Shown one piece after another: positions 1-8,048 of a stretch of DNA of 64,000 bases. Under the pieces are notes generated by a model. The model was not told where the DNA came from. It saw nothing but the letters and a program-made list of their open reading frames with translations, and ran no database searches. The DNA is from CAVQBP01 sp963848195. Lineage in GTDB: Bacteria > Bacteroidota > Ignavibacteria > Ignavibacteriales > Ignavibacteriaceae. The DNA lies in contig CAWKCY010000009.1 of assembly GCA_963848195.1 (NCBI GenBank), forward strand, positions 682,001-746,000, written 5' to 3'. Position numbers and translations under genes: made by a program. Numbering within the stretch: position 1 is the first letter of the stretch; each line of letters starts with the position of its first letter.

Positions 1-495
1 TCCATGACATGAAAATCTGAAGTGCCCCGGTTCAATGACTCCGGCATGAATCGGTCCTACACCCACTTCATGAACTTCATCACCATTCATTGAAAAGAAT
101 TCATATTTATTTCCCCTACTATCTGTTCCGGCGATCCCTTTTCTTACAGGTTTGAGCCACGGATGCCCTTCAGGTTTAATTCCATATTCTTCATAGAATT
201 CTCTTTCGAAGAGATGAGCAGATGGAATTTCAGTTGTAAGGGAAATGTATTGCCTCCCTTCCTTGAATTCGGATGAAGCTAAGAACATTTTAGAAGTATT
301 ATCGTCTGCAGCGATTGCGTATAAAACAATTTTATTTGAATCTCTCTTACCAAAAAATTGAATCAGTCTTTTTCCGCTTCTGACTTTTTCAATCAGTTGA
401 AACCTTAAATCATCAATTGGAAGAACCGGAATATCTTTCAAATAAACCGGCTGAAGGTTTTTAATCTCTATCCAATTCGACATATTCACTTTCAT
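1..495 (-). CDS. hyfG: Hydrogenase-4 large subunit HyfG/HycE-like, 5' part only
   Basis: Only the first 165 codons are in the window; the gene runs off the left edge. The visible part is the NuoC-like N-terminal domain of the fused HyfG/HycE large subunit, with the HLFEREFYEEYGI and HPWLKPVR segments, followed by the beginning of the NuoD-like part with VGPIHAGVIEPGHFRF. That last motif is typical of group 4 [NiFe] hydrogenase large subunits. The cysteine motifs that bind NiFe lie outside the window, so catalytic competence cannot be judged. The start ATG at 495 overlaps the hyfF stop as ATGA, so translational coupling is likely. A second in-frame ATG is at 483. Confidence 0.85.
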   Translation of the reverse strand, partial: MKVNMSNWIEIKNLQPVYLKDIPVLPIDDLRFQLIEKVRSGKRLIQFFGKRDSNKIVLYAIAADDNTSKMFLASSEFKEGRQYISLTTEIPSAHLFEREFYEEYGIKPEGHPWLKPVRKGIAGTDSRGNKYEFFSMNGDEVHEVGVGPIHAGVIEPGHFRFSCHG

Positions 496-1922
496 TTTAG
501 AAAACCTGAAGCACTATTAAGAAGCTCTTGAACCTGAGATGGAATACCAAGACCTAGAATTGTCAGAATAATTATTAATGCAAGCTGGGGAATATATGCA
601 AACCATGATAGTTTTTTATTATTTATATTTTTTACTTCATCTTCTCCGAATGACATACTGAATACTGACGAAAACATACCATAAGAAACAATGATTATAA
701 ATAAAAAGAATAATACTGCAAACCAGCCGATCCCGTTTAACCAGAAAGCTTTTATAATTAAAAATTTACTTAAGAAAATAGGAGAAGGCGGGATGCCGAT
801 TATCAGGAACATTGATATAATCCAGAACCATCCTGTTAATGAATCTTTCTTTATTATTCCTCTTACATCCGATATTTTTTTACTCTTAAAAATATGTAAT
901 ATATTACCGGATGTTAAGAATAATGATGTTTTTGCGAGGGAATGAGAAAGCGTATGCAGCATAGCCGCAAATATTCCAGCAGGACCTAAGGTAATCCCGA
1001 TAAATAAGATTCCCATATTTTCAATAGAAGAATATGCGAGCATTCTTTTATAATTTTTTAACCGGAGCATAAATACTGCACTTACCATCATCGACAGAAA
1101 ACCTGTAAGAAGGAAAAAGAAATTCGAAAAACTTTCTAAGTTCGAACGGATAAATATTTCCTGAAAACGTAACAATCCTAAAAAAGCCGAATTCAATAAA
1201 GTGCCGGAAAGCAATGCAGACACCGGTGACGGTGCTTCTGAATGAGCATCCGGCAGCCAAGCATGTAATGGGGCTACACCAATCTTAGTACCTAGACCAA
1301 CAAAAATAAATGCAAAGGATACTTTTAACCAGAAAGGATTTATCCTCCCGGCATTTGTATACAAATCTTTAAAAAATAATGAATCAAAACTTCTGCTTCC
1401 AATTGAAAGTATAATTATACCGACAAAAGCTAAAGCTATCCCGATTGAGCAGATGTAGACATATTTCCACGCAGCCTCAAGGGATGATTTTTTCTTTTCA
1501 AAATAGATTAATAGTGCACTTGTTAAAGTTGTTGCTTCTACAAAAACCCAGAGCAGAGCGAGGTGCGTTGAAAGTATTACTCCTGTCATTGCAGCCACAA
1601 AAAGTAAAATCTCAATTATATAAACCGCTTCTTGAAAAGGTGATAACTGATGTTCTTTAAAATAATAGATGCTGTAAAATGAAATGCTTAGAAAAACCAT
1701 GGTCATGATCGAAAAGAAAAATAATCCGATACCGTCGAAACTGAAATAATCAAGAAGCCATCCTGGAAGCCAATGCCATTCAATCCTAAACCATATTGAA
1801 ATTGCTACTGCGGTATATACTAACGGTATGCCAAGCAAAACAATTCTATTAGCGATTCTATTCCTTATGAAAAAAACTGCTAACGCGGAAATTATCGGAA
1901 GTATCAGAATTAAAAAGATCAT
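492..1922 (-). CDS. hyfF: Hydrogenase-4 membrane subunit HyfF-like (NuoL/M/N antiporter family)
   Basis: A 476-residue polytopic membrane protein of the proton-translocating NuoL/M/N (MrpD) family. It is the HyfF-type subunit of a group 4 hydrogenase, placed between HyfE and HyfG as in hyf operons. Features seen are a stretch KIGVAPLHAWLPDAHSEAP (around residues 215-235), which is the conserved antiporter-like core, the LLSGTLLNSAFLG helix, and HTLSHSLAKTSLF, with the lysines and histidine expected for a proton channel. It is somewhat shorter than E. coli HyfF (about 526). It follows hyfE by 2 bases and overlaps hyfG by 4, so it is part of one transcript. Its role as a proton pump is inferred from the family. 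Confidence 0.88.
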   Translation of the reverse strand: MIFLILILPIISALAVFFIRNRIANRIVLLGIPLVYTAVAISIWFRIEWHWLPGWLLDYFSFDGIGLFFFSIMTMVFLSISFYSIYYFKEHQLSPFQEAVYIIEILLFVAAMTGVILSTHLALLWVFVEATTLTSALLIYFEKKKSSLEAAWKYVYICSIGIALAFVGIIILSIGSRSFDSLFFKDLYTNAGRINPFWLKVSFAFIFVGLGTKIGVAPLHAWLPDAHSEAPSPVSALLSGTLLNSAFLGLLRFQEIFIRSNLESFSNFFFLLTGFLSMMVSAVFMLRLKNYKRMLAYSSIENMGILFIGITLGPAGIFAAMLHTLSHSLAKTSLFLTSGNILHIFKSKKISDVRGIIKKDSLTGWFWIISMFLIIGIPPSPIFLSKFLIIKAFWLNGIGWFAVLFFLFIIIVSYGMFSSVFSMSFGEDEVKNINNKKLSWFAYIPQLALIIILTILGLGIPSQVQELLNSASGFLK

Positions 1923-1924
1923 AT

Positions 1925-2560
1925 TTAATCCTTCAACTCCGTTAAAATGTCTATATGGTCTCCATCATACATCTCCTGTATTTTATTAAAGAAAATTACG
2001 AACAGATAAATTCCTACAAACAAATCAAGCAATACACCGATATTTACAAGCATGGGCATTTCATTAGCTACAGAAAGTGAAAGGAGAAAAATTCCATTCT
2101 CCAGCATCATGTAGCATAATATATGTGTAATGATTTTTTTACGGTTGATAATTAAAAATAAACTTGAAATAATAATCACAATTGAAATCCCGAAATAAAG
2201 CGGTTTTATTTCGCTCCCAACTTTTACAGACCAAAATGCCGCAACAAATCCAAATATGAAAATAGCACATGCAATTAAAAGTGAATAAAATTGCGAAATA
2301 TAGGGCTCGATTTCACGGCTGATTTCATTCTTCCTGATAATAGTTAGTAAAAAGAAAGGAATGAAAATTGTTTTTATAAACAAAGTTTCGATACTTAGGA
2401 AAGCTATATTTATCCAGTTCAGTTGTTTTATATCCAGTATAACTAAAAGAAATAAGAGAAATCCCTGAAGTGATAAAGTTTTTACGTATGCCTCCAGTCT
2501 GCTGACGGCAAAGATGTAAAGCATGCTTGTTCCAAGAAGTATAATTAAAATATCTGTCAT
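1925..2560 (-). CDS. hyfE: Hydrogenase-4 membrane subunit HyfE-like
   Basis: A 211-residue hydrophobic protein with about six to seven membrane segments, matching HyfE in size (about 216) and position. HyfE corresponds to a NuoK/MrpC-like subunit with extra helices. No catalytic residues are expected; it is a small membrane scaffold or proton-path subunit. The start overlaps the hyfC stop by one base and hyfF follows after 2 bases. The polar C-terminal tail (MYDGDHIDILTELKD) fits a cytoplasmic end. The call rests on gene order and hydrophobicity more than on a single diagnostic motif. Confidence 0.75.
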   Translation of the reverse strand: MTDILIILLGTSMLYIFAVSRLEAYVKTLSLQGFLLFLLVILDIKQLNWINIAFLSIETLFIKTIFIPFFLLTIIRKNEISREIEPYISQFYSLLIACAIFIFGFVAAFWSVKVGSEIKPLYFGISIVIIISSLFLIINRKKIITHILCYMMLENGIFLLSLSVANEMPMLVNIGVLLDLFVGIYLFVIFFNKIQEMYDGDHIDILTELKD

Positions 2561-3477
2561 TAAATTCCACCAAAAATAAAGAAGGCAATTACTGCAAAAA
2601 CTGTCAAAGAAAGTGCTGTCATTATAAAAATAAATTGAGGGACATGGGAAATTCTAGAACGCGCAATCATTGATTCAACGAAACCTATACTTATAAAGAC
2701 TATTAAGATTATTAATAGAAATAATATTAAAGCCGCAGATAAGCTGAACGATGAGGGAATAAGAAAGTTAGCAATAAGCATTGAAATAATAAGCATTTTT
2801 AATGCTGACGAATAGAGCATAAAAGCCAGATCCGGTCCGGAATAATCCAGAATCATCACTTCGTGAATCATTGTAAGCTCAAGATGAGTATTCGGATCAT
2901 CTACGGGAACACGGCTTCCTTCTGTAATGAGCATAATAAATAAAGAAATAACAAACAAAAATTTTATAAGTATTGTATAACCGGCAGCCGAATTTAAAAT
3001 ATTAAAAATTGATTGAAATGATAATTCATTCGTTATTAGTGCAAGTGAACCAGCTATTATAAAAAATGCCGGCTCGACTATTGATGAAAAAGTCACTTCC
3101 CTGCTTGCGCCCATTCCCTCAAAACTACTGCCTGTATCCAATGCTGCCAATACTGTCATAAATTTTGCGAACCCTAAAATGTAAGCAAATAAAACAAAGT
3201 CCCCGGGAAAGCTGATTATGGATCCCATAAACGGAAGCGGGATTATTGCTAATGCAATATAAACTGCAGCAATATTAATTGAAGGAGCTATTATAAAGAC
3301 TAATGAAGTGGTTTTACTTATTACTTCTCCTTTTTGCATCAGCTTAAAAAAATCATAATAATTCTGTAACAAAGGAGAACCCTTTCTACCTGCCCATACT
3401 GCTTTAATCTTATTAATTACTCCAATAAAAAAGAAAGGTAAAATTGCTAATAGGATATAAAATAAAATTCTTAACAT
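2560..3477 (-). CDS. hyfC: Hydrogenase-4 membrane subunit HyfC/HycD-like (NuoH family)
   Basis: A 305-residue NuoH-family protein, very close in length to HycD (307), which anchors the hydrogenase small and large subunits to the membrane arm. Diagnostic features are the N-terminal RKGSPLLQNYYDFFKLMQK segment, the EPAFFIIAG helix, and the TEGSRVPVDDPNTHLELTMIHE loop (in pieces: TEGSRVPVDDP, then HLELTMIHE), which is the conserved acidic interface loop of NuoH/HycD. It shares single-base overlaps with hyfB upstream and hyfE downstream. This confirms a complex I-related membrane arm rather than a simple Mrp antiporter operon. Confidence 0.9.
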   Translation of the reverse strand: MLRILFYILLAILPFFFIGVINKIKAVWAGRKGSPLLQNYYDFFKLMQKGEVISKTTSLVFIIAPSINIAAVYIALAIIPLPFMGSIISFPGDFVLFAYILGFAKFMTVLAALDTGSSFEGMGASREVTFSSIVEPAFFIIAGSLALITNELSFQSIFNILNSAAGYTILIKFLFVISLFIMLITEGSRVPVDDPNTHLELTMIHEVMILDYSGPDLAFMLYSSALKMLIISMLIANFLIPSSFSLSAALILFLLIILIVFISIGFVESMIARSRISHVPQFIFIMTALSLTVFAVIAFFIFGGI

Positions 3478-5456
3478 TATTCAACTCCCAGAATCCAGAT
3501 TAGAAGAAGAACTAAAAAAATTAAACCATAAACAATATACTGCTGCATTCTCCCGCTTTGAATCCAGGAAAACAAATTCATGGATTTATTGATGAAACCT
3601 ATGAAGGGATGTACCAGGAATCTTTCCATAAGATCCCGCGAATGGCTTTCCAGCGACTCTTCTTTTGGAAACAAAACTTCCTCACTTTTAACCATGATCT
3701 TTTGAGATACTAGTCCTGAGACAAGTTGTAAAAACGGATGGGCAAATGAACTGCTGGTATACTGCATGCGGCTGCTCCCTGCCTGGTAACCGCAATCCCA
3801 TGTCTTAAATTTTCTGACCTCTTTCTTTCTCAGCAGTATATTCCTTATTAGATAAAATAGAATGAATATAAAAACAAAACATGTTAAGGAAATAGATATC
3901 TTAGAAAATATTGAAATGACTTCCTGTGGAATATATAACGGCTTATTTGGGACAAATTGATTCACCGCATTTACAAGGAGATTAATAAAGAATAATGGAA
4001 ACAAACCTATTAAAAATATAGCCACTGTTAAAATACCCATTGGCAGAAGAAGTGAAATATCATTTTCATTTGGCGTGGATTTATAATCTGAACGCGGGAT
4101 CCCCAAAAAACAAATCCCGTAAACTTTAGTGAAGCATAAAAAAGCCATGGAACCAATGAATGCTAAACCGCTTATGCCGATTATAGATATGATATCTAAA
4201 TTTAGAACACTTGCAGAAAAACCTTTTGCCATTCCAAGGTAAATTGCAAATTCACTAATGAATCCATTAAAGATTGGCAGCCCGGTAATTGCCAGGGAAG
4301 CTATAAGAAACATTATTGAAGTCAAAGGAAGATATTTACCAAGTCCCCCAAGTTTATCTATATTTCTTGTGTGAGTCTGCATGTACAAAATACCAGATCC
4401 GTAAAACAAAACACTTTTAAATGTAAAATGATTTATTGTATGCAGGAGCGCACCTAGAAATCCTAATGCTGCGATCAAAGAATTATTATATGCTAAGCCT
4501 ATCATTCCAAGCCCTATCCCCATCCCGATAATTCCAATGTTTTCTATACTGTGATATGCAAGGAGTTTTTTAATATCGTGCTGTGCAATTGCATTTATTA
4601 CTCCCAAAATACCGGTTAAAAGTGAAAGTATAAAAACACCGTAAGCTAATGTTAAATCAGGGATTCCGATAGACAAAACGATTCTTAAAATCCCATAAAT
4701 TCCAGTTTTTATCATTACACCCGACATCAGTGCCGATACTCCTGTAGGGGCTGCCGGATGAGCTCGCGGAAGCCATGTGTGCATAGGTAGAAATCCGGCT
4801 TTCGTTCCAAATCCTATGAAAAAAAGAATGAACAATATTATACCGGTTCTCCCCAAATTATTAAAAACTAATGTGAACGATTTAAAGTCTAATGATCCGG
4901 AGACTAATGATGCCCAGCTGAATGCAGCAATTAAAAATGCTGCTCCAATCTGCATAGCGGTGAAATAATAAATTCCCGCTTTAATTACTTCTTGATTTTT
5001 ATTTTCAAAAATTACTAGAAAAAAAGAAGCCAATGACATTAATTCCCAGACTATCAAAAACAAAATTGAATTTTGAACTACAACAACAAGAAGCATTGAA
5101 AAGGAAAGTAAACCAAGGAAAAAATAATAATAGGATAGTCCGGACTTGCTGCCTCGGTACATTTTCATATAGCCAATCGAATAAATTGCAGCTAATAAAG
5201 ATCCGGTCGAAATTATTAATGCAAAAACTGCGGAAAGCGGGTCTAACCTTAAGTATGATATACCTATCGGTTCTGAAAGTTTTATAACTAACTGGCTTCC
5301 ATTACCGTTCAAAGCAGCAAAGGTTTGAGGTAAAATGAAAAATTGGCTCATCAGGCAAAAGGAGAGAAATATAAAACCTTTCGCCTTCTCATCGAAAAAA
5401 ATTGAAAATATACCTCCGGCTAAAAATAAAATTAGTCCAGTAATATATTGAATCAT
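3477..5456 (-). CDS. hyfB: Hydrogenase-4 membrane subunit HyfB-like (NuoL/M/N antiporter family)
   Basis: A 659-residue member of the NuoL family, close to E. coli HyfB (672). It shows SIGYMKMYRG in the early loop, the antiporter core GTKAGFLPMHTWLPRAHPAAP around residues 215-235, HTINHFTFKSVLF, and the HyfB-specific C-terminal segment with WDCGYQAGSSRMQYTSSSF followed by an amphipathic region and a final helix. It should form one of the proton- or sodium-translocating units of the membrane arm. Its ATG overlaps the stop of the upstream regulator gene by one base (TAATG), so the regulator and hydrogenase are translationally coupled. No hyfA (ferredoxin) gene is upstream here; electron-transfer subunits probably lie beyond the left edge. 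Confidence 0.92.
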   Translation of the reverse strand: MIQYITGLILFLAGGIFSIFFDEKAKGFIFLSFCLMSQFFILPQTFAALNGNGSQLVIKLSEPIGISYLRLDPLSAVFALIISTGSLLAAIYSIGYMKMYRGSKSGLSYYYFFLGLLSFSMLLVVVVQNSILFLIVWELMSLASFFLVIFENKNQEVIKAGIYYFTAMQIGAAFLIAAFSWASLVSGSLDFKSFTLVFNNLGRTGIILFILFFIGFGTKAGFLPMHTWLPRAHPAAPTGVSALMSGVMIKTGIYGILRIVLSIGIPDLTLAYGVFILSLLTGILGVINAIAQHDIKKLLAYHSIENIGIIGMGIGLGMIGLAYNNSLIAALGFLGALLHTINHFTFKSVLFYGSGILYMQTHTRNIDKLGGLGKYLPLTSIMFLIASLAITGLPIFNGFISEFAIYLGMAKGFSASVLNLDIISIIGISGLAFIGSMAFLCFTKVYGICFLGIPRSDYKSTPNENDISLLLPMGILTVAIFLIGLFPLFFINLLVNAVNQFVPNKPLYIPQEVISIFSKISISLTCFVFIFILFYLIRNILLRKKEVRKFKTWDCGYQAGSSRMQYTSSSFAHPFLQLVSGLVSQKIMVKSEEVLFPKEESLESHSRDLMERFLVHPFIGFINKSMNLFSWIQSGRMQQYIVYGLIFLVLLLIWILGVE

Positions 5457-6139
5457 TATTTACTTGTTTCCACTTCTAACCATTCCAGTTCTTTTGTCTT
5501 TATATAATCCCGGATTGTTTCTTTATCTTTTTTGTCGTTAAGTAATTTCCGGAAATTTTCATCCTGGCACAGATATGATATTTTAGAAAGAACTTCCAAA
5601 TGCATCTTAGGACTTGCAGTTAAAAGAATAATTAAAGTATCAACAGGCTGACCATCTAAGGCACTAAAGTCGATAGGCATATTTAAATAACAGATTGTAA
5701 TACTTGCATTATTTGGATTTGTGATAATTGGATTTCGAGGGTGAGGAAGTGCAATCCCTTTTCCAATTGCAGTAGACATTAAATCTTCACGATTTAATAT
5801 GGCATCTAAAATCTCCTTATATGATAAGTCCGCAGGGAGTAAAATCTTAGCAGAAGCATTCTTTAATACATCCTTATTATTGGAACCCGGGACATCATTT
5901 ATAACTCCCCCTTTTTCAATCAATGGAATTAAACTATATCTATCTGCAAGTCCTAGTTTAATTAATGAATATGAAAATTCTACTTTATGAATTAATATCC
6001 ATTCAGTAATCTCAGCCCTATTAAATCTGTATTGATGATTTATATTGTGATACGGAATTTTCTTTTCTTTAATCCATTGATGGATTATCTTTTCATCCAC
6101 ATTTAATAAATCAACTATATCTCTGATCTTAAGATCCAT
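5456..6139 (-). CDS. Helix-turn-helix protein fused to a PTS EIIA (PtsN/fructose-type) domain
   Basis: A 227-residue two-domain protein. Residues 1-55 look like an excisionase/MerR-type helix-turn-helix (DIVDLLNVDEKIIHQWIKEK, then YRFNRAEITEWI). Residues about 60-220 form an EIIA-Ntr/fructose-type domain with the phosphorylatable-histidine motif GKGIALPHPR, His133. It is the first gene of the hydrogenase operon and its stop overlaps the hyfB start. The likely role is phosphorylation-sensitive transcriptional control of the hydrogenase, but no EI or HPr gene is visible in the window. The DNA-binding role is inferred from the fold pattern. The upstream 112 bases to the methylase gene must hold the promoter unless transcription reads through. 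Confidence 0.8.
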   Translation of the reverse strand: MDLKIRDIVDLLNVDEKIIHQWIKEKKIPYHNINHQYRFNRAEITEWILIHKVEFSYSLIKLGLADRYSLIPLIEKGGVINDVPGSNNKDVLKNASAKILLPADLSYKEILDAILNREDLMSTAIGKGIALPHPRNPIITNPNNASITICYLNMPIDFSALDGQPVDTLIILLTASPKMHLEVLSKISYLCQDENFRKLLNDKKDKETIRDYIKTKELEWLEVETSK

Positions 6140-6251
6140 CTCTATAAAAATTTAAAGATCAAAAATAATTAAATAGTTTTGAATTAACTAAATGATTTTT
6201 TATCTATCCTTTTGCAAAGTGAAGAAAACTTTTTGCTTGATCCACTTTCGA

Positions 6252-7157
6252 CTAATAATTTTTAACGAGTATTTCCGAAATTTTTCCGCGTTTATTAGCT
6301 TGGCTATTAATAACTCTGTTAGCTAATATCCTCTTAATAGTAAATTTACTATATAAATTATCTAGAAATTCATTATGCGAATTATGGTTTTTTAAATCTG
6401 AATTACTTAGTAACTGACGAATACCTTTTTGATCCAGTAAACTATATAATTTTGCTAATTCTTTTTGTTCCTCCATGGAGAATTCAAATTCACTGTACGA
6501 GGTAAAATTAGAGGTTTTATTAAGAGGAGAATACGGAGGATCATAGTATATAAATGAATTATTTTTAACAATATTCTGGAGTGTTTTAAAGTCTCTAGTT
6601 TCTAAAACAACATTTTTCAGACAAGCTGAAACTGCGGTTAAATTTTCTTCATCAACTATTTTAGGATTTTCATATCTCCCGAATGGGACATTAAATTGTC
6701 CCGATTTATTAACCCGGTACAATCCGTTGAAACAAGTTTTATTCAAAAAAATAGTTAACGATGCTTTTCTAATTATTTTCTGCTTACTTCTCTGAATTTC
6801 AATTAATATTAAACTATTAAACTCTTCTCTTTTTTGGATATAATGTTCCATTCTATGTTCCGAATCTTTAGATTTAAATTCTTTATCCAATAATTTCAAT
6901 TCTTTTATTAATTCGTTTTTATGATTTTGAATGATCTTAAAGGTTGAGATTAAATTAAAATTTATATCATATAAATAGGCATTTTCAATACCGTATTTTT
7001 GCTTAAGGAATAAAAATACTGCGGCACTGCCTAAGAATGGTTCATAATAATTGTCAATACCATTTTTTTTTATATCCGCCGGGAGATTATTATCTATATC
7101 ATTTAATAATTGAGTTTTACCGCCAGCCCATTTTAAGAAAGGTTTCGCTTGTTTCAT
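6252..7157 (-). CDS. dam: D12-class (Dam/DpnM type) N6-adenine DNA methyltransferase
   Basis: About 301 residues, normal for Dam/M.DpnII-type enzymes. The N-terminal SAM-binding motif is KPFLKWAGGKTQLL, with PFLGSAAVF following. The catalytic motif is FIYYDPPYSPL, with DPPY at residues about 206-209. It should methylate adenine in double-stranded DNA, by family precedent often in GATC, though specificity cannot be read from the sequence. No restriction endonuclease gene is adjacent, so it is probably a solitary methylase. I prefer the ATG at 7157 over the TTG at 7160 just before it. Dam is used as a family label. Confidence 0.85.
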   Translation of the reverse strand: MKQAKPFLKWAGGKTQLLNDIDNNLPADIKKNGIDNYYEPFLGSAAVFLFLKQKYGIENAYLYDINFNLISTFKIIQNHKNELIKELKLLDKEFKSKDSEHRMEHYIQKREEFNSLILIEIQRSKQKIIRKASLTIFLNKTCFNGLYRVNKSGQFNVPFGRYENPKIVDEENLTAVSACLKNVVLETRDFKTLQNIVKNNSFIYYDPPYSPLNKTSNFTSYSEFEFSMEEQKELAKLYSLLDQKGIRQLLSNSDLKNHNSHNEFLDNLYSKFTIKRILANRVINSQANKRGKISEILVKNY

Positions 7158-7250
7158 CAAGTTATAATTATAAGAAAAAATAGTTTAACAGCCTTAGCTC
7201 TTATTTGACAATCCTTGTTCAAATTCCCACATCTTGAAGCAAAAGCAAAG

Positions 7251-8027
7251 TCATCTTAAAACCATGTAAAACCCTATTGCTATCAAAAAAAAAGCAAATA
7301 ACCTTTGCATTATTTTTTTAGGTAAATGCTTTGCCAGCCAGATTCCAAATGCTCCGCTTAATATCCCCGGTACAACCATAATTGAAGATATAGTTATATT
7401 CACATCCCCCGCTTGAAAATATTCCAGTCCTACTAAAGCTGCAAATAGAGTGATCGGGAGGAGTGCTGTTCCTGCTGCATTATTAAGCTCAAGTCCGGCA
7501 ATTAAAATAATAGCAGGAACAATCATGAATCCTCCTCCAATTGCAAAAAAACCTGACACAGCACCAATTACAAAAGCTGCAATACCTAAATATAATTTCC
7601 TTTTAAAGTTATTTGCTTCGATTTTTTGTTCTGAATTATTATTTAAATCTCCGGCAGGTGTACTCTCTTTATGAAAACTCAGATAAAGCATCCAGCCGGC
7701 AATAAAGAAAAGAATAATTCCAAGCAGAAATATGAGTTTCTTACCTGGATAAAGCAATCCAAGCTGAGTACCAATATAAATTCCTATCAAACCGGGCAGA
7801 GAAAAAATAATACCGATTAATAGATTGATGTCTTTTTTATAAACCCGCCAGGCAAAAATAGATGCGGCAACCATAGCTACACCGGCAGCATTAGTTCCAA
7901 GTACCTGATGCCCGTGAAGATCGGAAAATATTAGGAAAATCGGAAGACCAACAACCGTACCACCCGCTCCTAAAAATCCAAGTACAAATCCGACTATAAT
8001 CCCGGCAAATATTGATTGAAGATACAT
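7251..8027 (-). CDS. TSUP family (TauE/SafE) membrane exporter
   Basis: A 258-residue membrane protein with the duplicated architecture of the TauE/SafE (TSUP) family. The first repeat has GFLGAGGTVVGLPIFL, including an N-terminal glycine-rich loop, and the second has GFFAIGGGFMIVPAIIL around residues 163-180. About eight membrane segments are visible, with a short polar loop (STPAGDLNNNSEQKIEA) between halves. The family carries sulfite, sulfoacetate or other organosulfur anions, or carboxylates; the substrate here is unknown. An AGGA-type ribosome site precedes the ATG. It is separated by about 20 bases from the upstream TonB receptor gene, so co-transcription is likely. Confidence 0.85.
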   Translation of the reverse strand: MYLQSIFAGIIVGFVLGFLGAGGTVVGLPIFLIFSDLHGHQVLGTNAAGVAMVAASIFAWRVYKKDINLLIGIIFSLPGLIGIYIGTQLGLLYPGKKLIFLLGIILFFIAGWMLYLSFHKESTPAGDLNNNSEQKIEANNFKRKLYLGIAAFVIGAVSGFFAIGGGFMIVPAIILIAGLELNNAAGTALLPITLFAALVGLEYFQAGDVNITISSIMVVPGILSGAFGIWLAKHLPKKIMQRLFAFFLIAIGFYMVLR

Positions 8028-8048
8028 CTATGTCCTATGCGTCTTTTC

